Assembly: GCA_017964705.1 (NCBI GenBank)
Contig: JAGCRL010000211.1
Coordinates: forward strand, 1-11,257
Source of the DNA: Alphaproteobacteria bacterium
GTDB taxonomy: Bacteria > Pseudomonadota > Alphaproteobacteria > RF32 > CAG-239
Length of the DNA stretch: 11,257 bases
Direction: 5' to 3'
Part shown: one piece after another, positions 1 to 6,284 of the stretch
Layout: each line of letters starts with the position of its first letter
How positions within the stretch are numbered: position 1 is the stretch's first letter
Notes under the pieces: generated by a model
What the model was told of the DNA's origin: nothing
Seen by the model: the letters and a program-made list of their open reading frames with translations, nothing else
Database searches by the model: none
Program-made: the position numbers and the translations under genes

Positions 1-167
1 ACGAGCGGGAAATATCCGAAAATCCGCTCATCAAAGCCATTTTAAATGAGTTTGAAGGCGTCAAATTCGAAACAATTTTGCGTCGAAGCGAACTCGAAAC
101 AAACAAAGATACCGATCAAAACGATCAACAAGAATCAATCATTAACAACTTTGAAGAGGAAGACTAA
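1..167 (+). CDS. dnaX: DNA polymerase III subunit gamma/tau, C-terminal end (partial)
   Basis: This is the last 55 codons of a gene that begins before the window, read in frame 3 and ending in TAA at 165-167. The visible tail contains NPLIKAILNEFEGVKFETI, which resembles the extreme C-terminus of alphaproteobacterial DnaX (tau), where a 'P-x-V/I-x-A-x-L-x-x-F-x-G-A/V' pattern precedes a variable polar end. The tail then becomes charged and ends in FEEED. DnaX is the clamp-loader ATPase that couples the replicative polymerase to the helicase; its ATPase domain lies outside the window. Only one base separates its stop from the ybaB start, and dnaX–ybaB–recR is a classic operon, which supports the call as much as the short tail does. 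The ybaB ribosome binding site (AGAGGA near 154-159) lies inside this coding end. Confidence 0.8.
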   Translation, partial: EREISENPLIKAILNEFEGVKFETILRRSELETNKDTDQNDQQESIINNFEEED

Positions 168-168
168 A

Positions 169-489
169 ATGTTTAACATGCAAGGCTTAATGAAACAAGC
201 TCAAATGATGCAAAAAAAGATGCAAGAAGAGCAAGCTAAATTAGCAACAAAAGAGATTTCCGGCAATTCTGCAAATGGCTTGGTATCCGTAACACTAAAT
301 GGTAAGTCAGAAATGAAAAAAATTTCAATAGATAAATCTCTTATCACTGCAGATGATACGGAAATGTTGGAAGATTTAATAATGGTTGCTTACAATAATG
401 CTCATAATAAAGTCGAAGAGTTAACAGAAGAAAGCATGAAAACTGCAACCGGTGGAGTTAATTTAGGTGGGTTAAAATTGCCGTTCTAA
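169..489 (+). CDS. ybaB: YbaB/EbfC family nucleoid-associated protein
   Basis: The product is a 106-residue small DNA-binding protein of the YbaB/EbfC family. These form dimers with a 'tweezer' shape and coat DNA, and they are nearly always encoded beside recR. The N-terminus MFNMQGLMKQAQMMQKKMQ is the family's methionine/glutamine-rich helix. It is followed by a beta region (about 28-60) and a C-terminal helix with the AYNNAHNKVEELTEE stretch (about 74-88), then a glycine-rich end (GGVNLGGLKLPF). The reading frame stays open upstream to 46, but ATG 169 is the start: it gives the standard family length, has AGAGGA about 9 nt upstream, and the upstream codons are dnaX read in another frame. 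recR starts one base after the stop, so the three genes are probably translated in a coupled way. Confidence 0.95.
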   Translation: MFNMQGLMKQAQMMQKKMQEEQAKLATKEISGNSANGLVSVTLNGKSEMKKISIDKSLITADDTEMLEDLIMVAYNNAHNKVEELTEESMKTATGGVNLGGLKLPF

Positions 490-490
490 C

Positions 491-1084
491 ATGTCTGATC
501 AGTATATAGAACATTTAATTAAAATAATTGCTAAATTGCCGTCTTTAGGAACAAGATCGGCAAGAAGAATTGTATTACAATTATTGAAAAAAAAAGAAAC
601 CTTGATTCCTCAGTTAATCCAATCATTAAAAGATGTTGAGGATAATATTACTGTTTGTGAAATCTGCGGTAATTATGATACACAAAGCCCTTGTTCTATA
701 TGTTCTTCAACAACACGAGAAAGAAATTTATTATGTATCGTCCAGGATATCAGTGATTTATGGGCTTTAGAACGAGGCGGGTTATATAAAGGTCTCTACC
801 ATGTTTTAGGGGGAGTACTATCAGCTATTGAAGGGGTAACACCTGATGATTTAAACATTGGTGAGTTACTTCATCGTATAGAAAAAGAAGATATAAATGA
901 AATTATTTTAGCTCTCCCGGCCACAGTAGATGGTCAAATTACAATTCATTATATATCTTCCTTATTAAAAGGTAAGAATATCAAAATATCTACATTAGCA
1001 CAAGGAATACCTGTAGGGGCAGAGTTGGATTATATTGATGATGGAACAATTAAATTAGCACTTGATATGCGTAAACAGCTTTAA
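491..1084 (+). CDS. recR: Recombination mediator RecR
   Basis: RecR (197 residues, normal length) works with RecO, and often RecF, to load RecA on SSB-coated single-stranded DNA at gaps. The domains are in the usual order. A helix-hairpin-helix region covers about residues 13-32 (IAKLPSLGTRSARRIVLQLL). A four-cysteine zinc finger uses C56, C59, C68 and C71 (CEICG ... CSIC). A Toprim domain spans about 80-175 and includes VQDISDLWALE and the glycine-rich LGGVLSAIEGV. The ATG lies one base after the ybaB stop and has no close Shine-Dalgarno, so it is probably translated by coupling. The gene ends in a 4-bp tail-to-tail overlap with the response regulator on the opposite strand, and no terminator hairpin is visible at that junction. 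Confidence 0.97.
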   Translation: MSDQYIEHLIKIIAKLPSLGTRSARRIVLQLLKKKETLIPQLIQSLKDVEDNITVCEICGNYDTQSPCSICSSTTRERNLLCIVQDISDLWALERGGLYKGLYHVLGGVLSAIEGVTPDDLNIGELLHRIEKEDINEIILALPATVDGQITIHYISSLLKGKNIKISTLAQGIPVGAELDYIDDGTIKLALDMRKQL

Positions 1085-1815
1085 TCAGAAATATCCTCAT
1101 CCTCAGCTACATCATCTTCAGCATTATTCGCATTTTTATCAATAGAATAGCCATTAGCTCGAACAGTTCGGATATAATCTGGACCGTATTTATTTAAGGC
1201 CCTTCTCAATCGACGAATATGAACATCAACAGTACGTGATTCGACGTAGATATTATCTCCCCAGATAGATTTAAGCAAAACTTCACGAGAAAAAACTTTT
1301 CCGGGTTCTTTTATAAGCATCTTAAGTAAACGAAATTCCGTTGGACTTAAATGAAGATAATTATCTCCACGTTTAACCTTACGTTCGACCAAGTCCATAT
1401 AAATATCTTCAAAAATAATAGACTTTTCTTTTTCTTCAAATAAAGGAGCTCTTCTCATATTTGTTTTAACACGCGCCATTAATTCTGGAATAGAAAAAGG
1501 TTTAGTAACATAATCATCAGCACCGGCAGAGAGCCCTTTAATTTTATCTTCTTCTTGGCTTTTAGCGGTTAGCATAATGATAGGTATATTTTTGATATCT
1601 GGTTTAGAACGAATCAATTTGCAAATTTCAACACCGGAAATTTCAGGAAGCATCCAATCTAAAATAATAACAGAAGGAAGTAATCGCTCAATTTCACTAA
1701 CTGCATCTGAACCATTAAAAACAGTAGCAACCTGATAGCCTTCTTTTTCCAGGTTATAGCTTAATAATAAAGAAAGATCTTCTTCATCTTCAATCACCAT
1801 TACCAAATTATTCAT
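1081..1815 (-). CDS. phoB: PhoB/OmpR-family response regulator
   Basis: This is a 244-residue two-domain response regulator. The receiver domain (about 1-120) has the acidic pocket E9/D10, the phospho-acceptor D53 in IILDWMLPEISG, the switch residue T83 and the conserved K105 in TKPFS. The winged-helix DNA-binding domain spans about 133-226 and includes LSPTEFRLLKML and the recognition-helix segment SRTVDVHIRRLRRAL. Overall it looks most like PhoB, the phosphate-starvation regulator. However, no phoR, phoU or pst gene is in the window, so the PhoB assignment rests on sequence resemblance alone. After the winged helix there is an unusual acidic 17-residue tail (NAEDDVAEDEDISD). Translation starts 2 nt downstream of the rpe stop, with a strong AGAGGAGG site embedded in the end of rpe, so the two genes are likely co-transcribed. 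Confidence 0.88.
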   Translation of the reverse strand: MNNLVMVIEDEEDLSLLLSYNLEKEGYQVATVFNGSDAVSEIERLLPSVIILDWMLPEISGVEICKLIRSKPDIKNIPIIMLTAKSQEEDKIKGLSAGADDYVTKPFSIPELMARVKTNMRRAPLFEEKEKSIIFEDIYMDLVERKVKRGDNYLHLSPTEFRLLKMLIKEPGKVFSREVLLKSIWGDNIYVESRTVDVHIRRLRRALNKYGPDYIRTVRANGYSIDKNANNAEDDVAEDEDISD

Positions 1816-1817
1816 TA

Positions 1818-2459
1818 TTAGCCTCCTCTAATCATACGTATATTATTGCCATATTTTCTGTTTTTAAATATAGCAGTACCTGCAACCAATATATCTGCTC
1901 CAGCCTCAATACACTGTCTGGCCGTATTAGGATTAATTCCACCATCAACTTCGATTAATACTTCAGAATTTGCAAAAATACTTTTTGTTTTAATAATTCT
2001 ACTTGGAGTATCTTCTCTAAATGGCTGTCCGCCAAACCCCGGTTCTACCCCCATAACTAATACTAAATCAGGATTTTTATTTAATTTCTTAAGCTTATTT
2101 ATATCTGTACCAGGCCTTAGGCTCACACCTGCTTTTAATCCTGAGCCCTGTATCTGTTCAATAAGTAAATTGGGATTATTAGTTGCTTCAAGATGAAAAG
2201 TTAAAATATCAGCACCGGCATCAATAAACCATGGAATAAAATTTTCAGGGTTATTAACCATCAAATGAACATCAAAAGGTAATTGAGTAAGATTTTTTAA
2301 ACTACGAAGAATTAAAGGCCCATAAGTCATATTAGGAACAAAATGACCATCCATAACATCAAAATGCAATAAATCAGCATGAGCCTTTTCTAAAAGCTTT
2401 ACTTCATTACCTAAATCTGCCGCATTAGCAGATAAAAGGCTTGGGGCGACTAAAACCAT
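1818..2459 (-). CDS. rpe: Ribulose-phosphate 3-epimerase
   Basis: Rpe interconverts ribulose 5-phosphate and xylulose 5-phosphate in the cytoplasmic pentose-phosphate pathway. The 213-residue protein is a complete (beta/alpha)8 barrel of normal length. It starts MVLVAPSLLSANAADL. It has the HFDVMDGHFVPN motif (metal ligands H32 and D34), DVHLMV (H65), VMGVEPGFGGQ (136-145, phosphate/substrate loop) and EVDGGIN (D172). These supply the four expected metal and acid-base residues. The ATG at 2457-2459 is preceded by AAAGGAG on the minus strand. The gene is divergent from the ferritin-like gene across a 129-bp promoter region and runs directly into the response regulator. I know of no metabolic reason for that pairing. 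Confidence 0.97.
   Translation of the reverse strand: MVLVAPSLLSANAADLGNEVKLLEKAHADLLHFDVMDGHFVPNMTYGPLILRSLKNLTQLPFDVHLMVNNPENFIPWFIDAGADILTFHLEATNNPNLLIEQIQGSGLKAGVSLRPGTDINKLKKLNKNPDLVLVMGVEPGFGGQPFREDTPSRIIKTKSIFANSEVLIEVDGGINPNTARQCIEAGADILVAGTAIFKNRKYGNNIRMIRGG
1822..1829 (-). promoter_or_regulatory. Strong ribosome binding site of the response regulator, inside rpe
   Basis: On the minus strand AGAGGAGG lies 6 nt before the ATG at 1815. It also encodes the final Arg-Gly-Gly codons of rpe. It is one of the best Shine-Dalgarno matches in the window and fixes the start of the response regulator. It also implies that ribosomes finishing rpe sit on the site, a typical arrangement for translational coupling. 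Confidence 0.8.
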
Positions 2460-2479
2460 AAATACTCCTTTTCTAAGAA

Positions 2480-2509
2480 TTTATAGTAATTTAAAAAGTT
2501 TAAATTGAA
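2480..2509 (-). promoter_or_regulatory. Possible rpe promoter
   Basis: On the minus strand a TTCAAT (2504-2509) and a TATAAA (2480-2485) are separated by 18 bp, and the second box lies about 20 bp before the rpe start codon. Both boxes are imperfect and the DNA is very AT-rich, so a chance match is quite possible. The palindrome at 2488-2506 would fall mostly in the spacer. Confidence 0.3.
2488..2506. promoter_or_regulatory. Perfect 8-3-8 palindrome, candidate operator
   Basis: AATTTAAA–AAG–TTTAAATT is a perfect inverted repeat of 8-bp arms with a 3-bp spacer, lying between the divergent rpe and ferritin-like genes. A 19-bp dyad is the size expected of a dimeric regulator site, but the arms are all A/T, so chance is a serious alternative. 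It does not match the classical Fur box. Confidence 0.35.
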
Positions 2510-2528
2510 GTAAATATAAAAGTATATA

Positions 2529-2556
2529 TTGATATCGTAAAATCAACGATTATATA
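2529..2556 (+). promoter_or_regulatory. Likely sigma-70 promoter of the ferritin-like gene
   Basis: TTGATA (2529-2534) and TATATA (2551-2556) are separated by 16 bp. An overlapping alternative -10, TATAAG, begins at 2553 with an 18-bp spacer. Initiation would fall near 2563, giving a short leader that contains the AAGGAG ribosome binding site at 2577-2582. Confidence 0.5.
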
Positions 2557-2588
2557 AGCATACAGTAACAAAGTTTAAGGAGATAAAA

Positions 2589-3074
2589 ATGGGGGAAGTA
2601 GCACAAAAAATATCTAACGTTGATAAACAAGAGTTAATAAAAATATTACAATGCGCGTTTGCAGAAGAATGGTTGGCTTTTTACCAATATTGGGTTGGAG
2701 CTAAAATTGCAGAAGGAATAGAGCGCCCTAAAATAGTAGAGGAATTCGAAGAACATGCAAATGAAGAATTAAAGCATGCAGGTTGGATAGCAGAAAGAAT
2801 AATACAATTAGGCGATAAACCATTGTTAGATCCAGATGAATGGAAAAAACAAGCAAAATGCAAATATGAAATTCCTTTAAATGAAGATACAAAAGTCTTG
2901 GTTGAACAAAATTTAATAGCGGAACGCTGTGCTATAAAGAGATATCAGCAATTATGTGAATTTTGTGATAATAAAGATTTTGAAACATTTCGTATATCTC
3001 GCAAAATTTTAAAAGAAGAAATAGAACACGAACAAGAAATGGAAGATTTTAAGGCAGATTTTAAATACTATTAA
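2589..3074 (+). CDS. Ferritin-like di-iron protein, Dps-like/rubrerythrin-like
   Basis: This 161-residue four-helix-bundle protein carries a full ferritin-type di-iron site. The ligands are E27 in the first helix (AEEWLAFYQYW), E60 and H63 (an ExxH), E112 in AERCAI, and a second ExxH pair, E144 and H147 (EEIEHE). It has no rubredoxin domain, so it is not a classical rubrerythrin, and it is longer in its E-x-x-H pattern than canonical Dps. The AERCAI...C pattern (C114, C123, with C126 nearby) recalls Dps-like (DpsL) proteins, in which a cysteine pair lies next to the di-iron centre. The likely role is iron oxidation and storage, or peroxide detoxification, in the cytoplasm; this is inferred from family. 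It has a strong AAGGAG site and its own probable promoter, and it looks monocistronic. Bacterioferritin or another ferritin-like subfamily remains possible. Confidence 0.85.
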   Translation: MGEVAQKISNVDKQELIKILQCAFAEEWLAFYQYWVGAKIAEGIERPKIVEEFEEHANEELKHAGWIAERIIQLGDKPLLDPDEWKKQAKCKYEIPLNEDTKVLVEQNLIAERCAIKRYQQLCEFCDNKDFETFRISRKILKEEIEHEQEMEDFKADFKYY

Positions 3075-3082
3075 TAAAGCAT

Positions 3083-3113
3083 TGTAACCTATTATTAACC
3101 TCTAATTTATAAG
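3083..3113 (+). promoter_or_regulatory. Weak candidate promoter of xerC
   Basis: TTGTAA (3083-3088) and TATAAG (3108-3113) are separated by 19 bp, longer than ideal. TAGAAT at 3115-3120 is an alternative -10. The 71-bp gap between the ferritin-like gene and xerC has no clear terminator, so read-through into xerC is also possible. Confidence 0.25.
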
Positions 3114-3145
3114 CTAGAATAATAGAGGATAATAAAGGAAGAAAA

Positions 3146-4048
3146 ATGCCGGATAAAGAACTTGTAAAAATCATTGAGCAATGGGTAGAATGGTTAAAAA
3201 CCCAAAGAAACTATTCTAAACATACAATAATGAGCTATTTAAGTGATTTAAACATATTCTTAAAATTTTTTTCTGAAGAAAAAGTTAGCTTATCAGATCT
3301 AAAAAAACTGGAAATACACGATTTTCGAAAATTTTTTAGTATGCGTGCAAAAGAAAATATAGGAAAGTCCAGTATAGCTCGAGAAGAAGCGGCTATACGT
3401 AATTTTTTTAAATGGCTGGATGACAATGATATTTTACAAAATACTTCAATTTTCCAATTAGCTGTTCCTAAATTACCTAAAACATTACCAAGAGCCATGG
3501 ACGTTCATACAACTTTTGATATCATTGATTATGCTCAAAAAAATTGTAGTGAACCATGGCTAGGTGTTCGTGATGCGGCAATATTTACATTGCTATATGG
3601 TTGTGGCTTACGAATTTCAGAAGCTCTTAACTTAAATACTGAGGATATCAACTCGTCAGATTTCTTGAAAATACATGGTAAAGGCAATAAAGATAGATAT
3701 GTTCCCCTTTTACCGATTATTATAGAGCGTATAGAAAAATATAAAAAATGTTGCCCATACCGTTTAGAAGCCGGAAAGGCTTTGTTTGTTGGGGCAAAAG
3801 GAGAACGAGTAAAGCCAAGGATTATTCAAAGGAAATTGCAAAAAATACGTCAAGAATTAGGCTTACCGGAAAATATTACACCGCACGCACTAAGACATTC
3901 TTTTGCAACACATTTATTGGCAGATGGTTCGGATTTACGTTCTATACAAGAATTATTGGGCCATGCATCATTAAGTTCTACTCAACGTTATACAGAAGTC
4001 AATTTAGAAAAAATCATTAAAGAATATCAAAAAGCCTTTCCAAATTAA
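3146..4048 (+). CDS. xerC: Site-specific tyrosine recombinase XerC
   Basis: XerC acts with XerD at dif to resolve chromosome dimers before division. The 300-residue protein has an N-terminal SAM-like core-binding domain (about 8-92, with RNYSKHTIMSYLSDL) and a C-terminal catalytic domain. The complete catalytic set is visible: R156 in GCGLRISEAL, K179 in HGKGNKDRYVPL, H247 and R250 in HALRHSFATHLL, H273 in LGHASLS, and the nucleophile Y282 in QRYTEV. LGHASLSSTQ favours XerC over XerD, which usually has LGHxDIS. Its length and lack of any phage-like neighbours argue against an integrase. AAAGGAAG lies a few bases before the ATG. The stop codon overlaps the U-tract of the rpmG terminator, which reads on the opposite strand. 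Confidence 0.93.
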   Translation: MPDKELVKIIEQWVEWLKTQRNYSKHTIMSYLSDLNIFLKFFSEEKVSLSDLKKLEIHDFRKFFSMRAKENIGKSSIAREEAAIRNFFKWLDDNDILQNTSIFQLAVPKLPKTLPRAMDVHTTFDIIDYAQKNCSEPWLGVRDAAIFTLLYGCGLRISEALNLNTEDINSSDFLKIHGKGNKDRYVPLLPIIIERIEKYKKCCPYRLEAGKALFVGAKGERVKPRIIQRKLQKIRQELGLPENITPHALRHSFATHLLADGSDLRSIQELLGHASLSSTQRYTEVNLEKIIKEYQKAFPN

Positions 4049-4071
4049 AAAAGCACCCTTAAAAAGGGTGC
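4047..4071 (-). terminator. Rho-independent terminator of rpmG
   Basis: Stem GCACCCTT (4053-4060) pairs perfectly with AAGGGTGC (4064-4071) across a 3-nt loop. On the minus strand the hairpin is followed by six T residues (4047-4052). On the plus strand no T-run follows, so it should serve rpmG and not xerC. It starts inside the xerC stop codon. Confidence 0.9.
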
Positions 4072-4095
4072 CTAGAAAAGACATCAAAAAAGAAA

Positions 4096-4263
4096 TTACT
4101 TTAACTTCTTTTCAACAAATTCTTCATGTTTTTTAGATTTCTTGTCATACTTTTTCATAGACAATTTTTCCGGATGAGTACGAGGGTTCTTTTCAGCTAA
4201 AAAGAAAGTTCCTGTACCTGCTGTACTCTCCATTTTTACTATTACCTTAACTGCTTTTGCCAT
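4096..4263 (-). CDS. rpmG: 50S ribosomal protein L33
   Basis: This 55-codon gene encodes a complete bL33. The product begins MAKAVKVIVKMESTAGTG, continues TFFLAEKNPRTHPEKLSMKK and ends in a lysine-rich FVEKKLK, which matches the family throughout (STAxTGxFY/F, KNPRT, EKL..KKYD). It lacks the CxxC pairs, so it is the zinc-independent type. L33 sits near the E site of the large ribosomal subunit. The gene has its own consensus-like promoter (4314-4341) and a strong terminator immediately downstream, so it can be expressed as a single-gene unit. It follows the S41 protease gene on the same strand after 86 bp with no terminator in between, so some read-through from xthA and the protease gene is also likely. 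Confidence 0.96.
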   Translation of the reverse strand: MAKAVKVIVKMESTAGTGTFFLAEKNPRTHPEKLSMKKYDKKSKKHEEFVEKKLK

Positions 4264-4313
4264 TACTTTTACTCTTATAAATTAAAATGTTAAACAAAAA
4301 AAACTTTAAACGA

Positions 4314-4341
4314 AATATACAGTCTTTATCTATAATGTCAA
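4314..4341 (-). promoter_or_regulatory. Sigma-70 promoter of rpmG
   Basis: On the minus strand there is a perfect -35 TTGACA (4336-4341), a 16-bp spacer and a -10 TATATT (4314-4319). It lies about 50 bp before the rpmG start and is the best promoter match I see in the window, as expected for a highly expressed ribosomal gene. Confidence 0.75.
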
Positions 4342-4349
4342 CAAAATTC

Positions 4350-5381
4350 TTAGCCTAATTTATTTTTTATAAATTCAAGAGCCTTTGTAATATCTTTTTC
4401 CTTACTTTTTTCATCAGAATGAATACAATTTTCATCTCCGGTACAAATCTGCGGCATAATACCTGTTTCATTTATTTTTTTGCCGGAAGGAGAATAAAAA
4501 TATCCGCTGGTTAAATATAAAAGTCGCTTATCTATTTCATGAATTTGCTGGATACTTCCTTTACCAAAGGTCTTACTTCCGATTAATATAGCTCGATTTT
4601 GCTCATTTAATGCAGCTGCAACAATTTCTGCGGCCGAAGCAGTGTGCTCATTAATTAAAACAGCAATTGGTTTTTCCTTTAAAATATCTCCAGAATGCGA
4701 CTGATAAAAACGTTGAGGACGATTCTTTTCTATGCTATATGTAATAAGGACATTATCAAGAAACAAATCTGCGAGCTCAATAGCCTCATTAAATTGTCCG
4801 CCACGATTATTTCTCAAATCAAGAATAAGACCATCAGCAGAATCATATTGCTGAATAATTTGTTTTAAGCTCTCTGTTTGTCCTGGAATGAATGTATTTA
4901 GCTTAACATAAATAACATTGTTCTTTAATGTTGCCTCAAAAGCAAGATGATTTAACGTATTTTTTTCTATTCTTGAATAAGAGTCCAGATTCTTAACAAA
5001 AATATTTAAAATTGCATTTTCTAATTCATGAGATTGCTGATAAATACGTTGAGAATGATTAACACCGGCTAAAAGAATATCTGTCATCAATTTTTTCCAT
5101 GAACCAGGCTCGTCTGAAGAAGGCAAGCTAAAAGCTCCTACAAGTTGATTTTTTTCATATAAATAAGCTTTTGAATCAGTGTGATAAAAATGGATATCAT
5201 GATCAAATTCCGTCATAAGAGCACTACTCTTAAAAAATAATTGTTTAACGTCTACTTCATTAATATAGTCATTTTGCAATAAATCGAAAAAATGATTAAG
5301 CTGCTTAAATTCATAAGCGCAGGCACTATTAATCTTAAAAATTAATATAAAAAATAATGTAAACCCAAATCTAATCATCAT
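4350..5381 (-). CDS. S41-family carboxy-terminal-processing-like protease, secreted
   Basis: S41 proteases use a Ser/Lys dyad to cleave proteins in the periplasm. Starting at the ATG at 5381 gives 343 residues; a second in-frame ATG at 5378 is equally likely and has better spacing from GAGGA. The N-terminus MMIRFGFTLFFILIFKINSACA is a signal peptide with an A-C-A/Y cleavage site. In this numbering the nucleophile S249 lies in NEHTASAAEIVAAAL and K274 in TFGKGSIQ, 25 residues apart as in CtpA. LDLRNNRGG (about 188-196) is the family's substrate-binding segment. No PDZ domain is visible: LDSYSR, normally just before it, is followed almost directly by the catalytic core. The gene overlaps the end of xthA by 11 bp, implying co-transcription. 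The substrate is unknown. Confidence 0.85.
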   Translation of the reverse strand: MMIRFGFTLFFILIFKINSACAYEFKQLNHFFDLLQNDYINEVDVKQLFFKSSALMTEFDHDIHFYHTDSKAYLYEKNQLVGAFSLPSSDEPGSWKKLMTDILLAGVNHSQRIYQQSHELENAILNIFVKNLDSYSRIEKNTLNHLAFEATLKNNVIYVKLNTFIPGQTESLKQIIQQYDSADGLILDLRNNRGGQFNEAIELADLFLDNVLITYSIEKNRPQRFYQSHSGDILKEKPIAVLINEHTASAAEIVAAALNEQNRAILIGSKTFGKGSIQQIHEIDKRLLYLTSGYFYSPSGKKINETGIMPQICTGDENCIHSDEKSKEKDITKALEFIKNKLG

Positions 5382-6171
5382 TATCCTCAATTTCTGCCAC
5401 AAGAACTGTATGGTCTGAAGGTTTGTCTGTCATACGTAGAGTTTTATCTGGATAGCAAGTCTTCAGATTTTCAGCAAACTTAGCTGAAATGAATATATAA
5501 TCTATTCTTAAACCAGAATTAGTTACAAAAGAGTTAGCAGTATAGTCCCAAAATGTAAAACCTTCATCATTAGGATGTAAAATTCTAAAAGCATCATATA
5601 ATCCCAGATTTTGTAGGGTGATAATTTTATCTTGAACAGGTTTAATATAAAGAGGACTATTTTGAAAAAGAGAACTGTCAAAAACGTCAATTTCGCGCAT
5701 CATAATATTAAAATCTCCACCAATTATAATAGGCAGATTACGCTTTTGAAGTTGTTTTAAATGACAATACAAAGTATTAAACCATTCTAATTTATAGTTT
5801 AATTTTTCTTTTTGAATATTAGCATCTGGTGCGCAACCATTAGGAACGTAAACAGAAGCGGCATAAAAAGTTTGATTTTTGATAGTTACTAATATTTCCA
5901 GATAGCGCATAGCATCATCATTAAAATTAGGCAAATTGCGTTCTGTAATCTCAAAGTTGCTTTTGCTTAATATAGCAACCCCATTATAGCTTTTTTGTCC
6001 TAAAACGGCAACATTATAGCCTAAACTCTCGAATTCAAAGAAGGGGAAATTATCCTGTTCGCATTTAATTTCTTGCAAAAATAATAAATCAGGATTGTTA
6101 TTTTTAATCCATTTGCATAGGGAAACAATGCGTGCGCGAATTGAGTTAACGTTAAATGTTGCTATTTTCAT
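5371..6171 (-). CDS. xthA: Exodeoxyribonuclease III (AP endonuclease)
   Basis: Exonuclease III cleaves DNA 5' to abasic sites and removes 3' blocking groups in base-excision repair. The 266-residue protein is a single endonuclease/exonuclease/phosphatase fold of normal length with all key residues visible: N7 (ATFNVNSIRAR), E34 (FLQEIKC, metal ligand), Y108 (SVYVPNG), D153 and N155 (GGDFNI), D224 (RIDYIF), and D253/H254 (PSDHTVL). The start has AGGAA 7 nt upstream on the minus strand. It is the first gene of a minus-strand unit with the S41 protease, and it is divergent from the SPOR gene across a 113-bp region. The pairing with a periplasmic protease has no obvious functional logic. The C-terminus is short and acidic (EIEDNDD), and the protease start codons lie within it. 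Confidence 0.95.
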   Translation of the reverse strand: MKIATFNVNSIRARIVSLCKWIKNNNPDLLFLQEIKCEQDNFPFFEFESLGYNVAVLGQKSYNGVAILSKSNFEITERNLPNFNDDAMRYLEILVTIKNQTFYAASVYVPNGCAPDANIQKEKLNYKLEWFNTLYCHLKQLQKRNLPIIIGGDFNIMMREIDVFDSSLFQNSPLYIKPVQDKIITLQNLGLYDAFRILHPNDEGFTFWDYTANSFVTNSGLRIDYIFISAKFAENLKTCYPDKTLRMTDKPSDHTVLVAEIEDNDD

Positions 6172-6245
6172 TTTATGTTCCTATATATGGTTATAAAAAA
6201 AATTTTAAATAATATGTATTAAATGATTGTAAATAAATTTGAGAT

Positions 6246-6251
6246 TATAAT
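6246..6251 (+). promoter_or_regulatory. Candidate -10 element of the SPOR–nagZ unit
   Basis: A perfect TATAAT lies 33 bp before the ATG at 6285, followed by an AAGGGGA ribosome binding site. The matching -35 is weak (TGATTG at 6224-6229, 16-bp spacer). The rest of 6172-6284 is featureless AT-rich DNA that must also hold the xthA promoter, which I cannot pin down. Confidence 0.4.
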
Positions 6252-6284
6252 CAGATAAAATGTAAAAACAAAGGGGATAGATCT

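Noticed and set aside
46..168. Upstream extension of the YbaB reading frame
   Set aside because: The standard family start is ATG 169 with a good ribosome binding site, and 1-167 is dnaX in another frame.
1846..2196. Plus-strand open frame of 116 codons inside rpe
   Set aside because: It is the antisense of a well-conserved gene, with no ribosome binding site and no recognisable domain.
3146..4048. Phage or island integrase instead of XerC
   Set aside because: The sequence fits XerC in length and motifs, no phage genes, tRNA or attachment repeats flank it.
5382..5402. Longer start (TTG) for the S41 protease
   Set aside because: It adds seven residues before the signal peptide, lies deeper in xthA and lacks a ribosome binding site; the tandem ATGs at 5381/5378 follow GAGGA.
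6172..6284. RNA gene or riboswitch in the xthA/SPOR intergenic region
   Set aside because: Only AT-rich sequence with a -10-like box; no stable stems or tRNA-like structure were seen.
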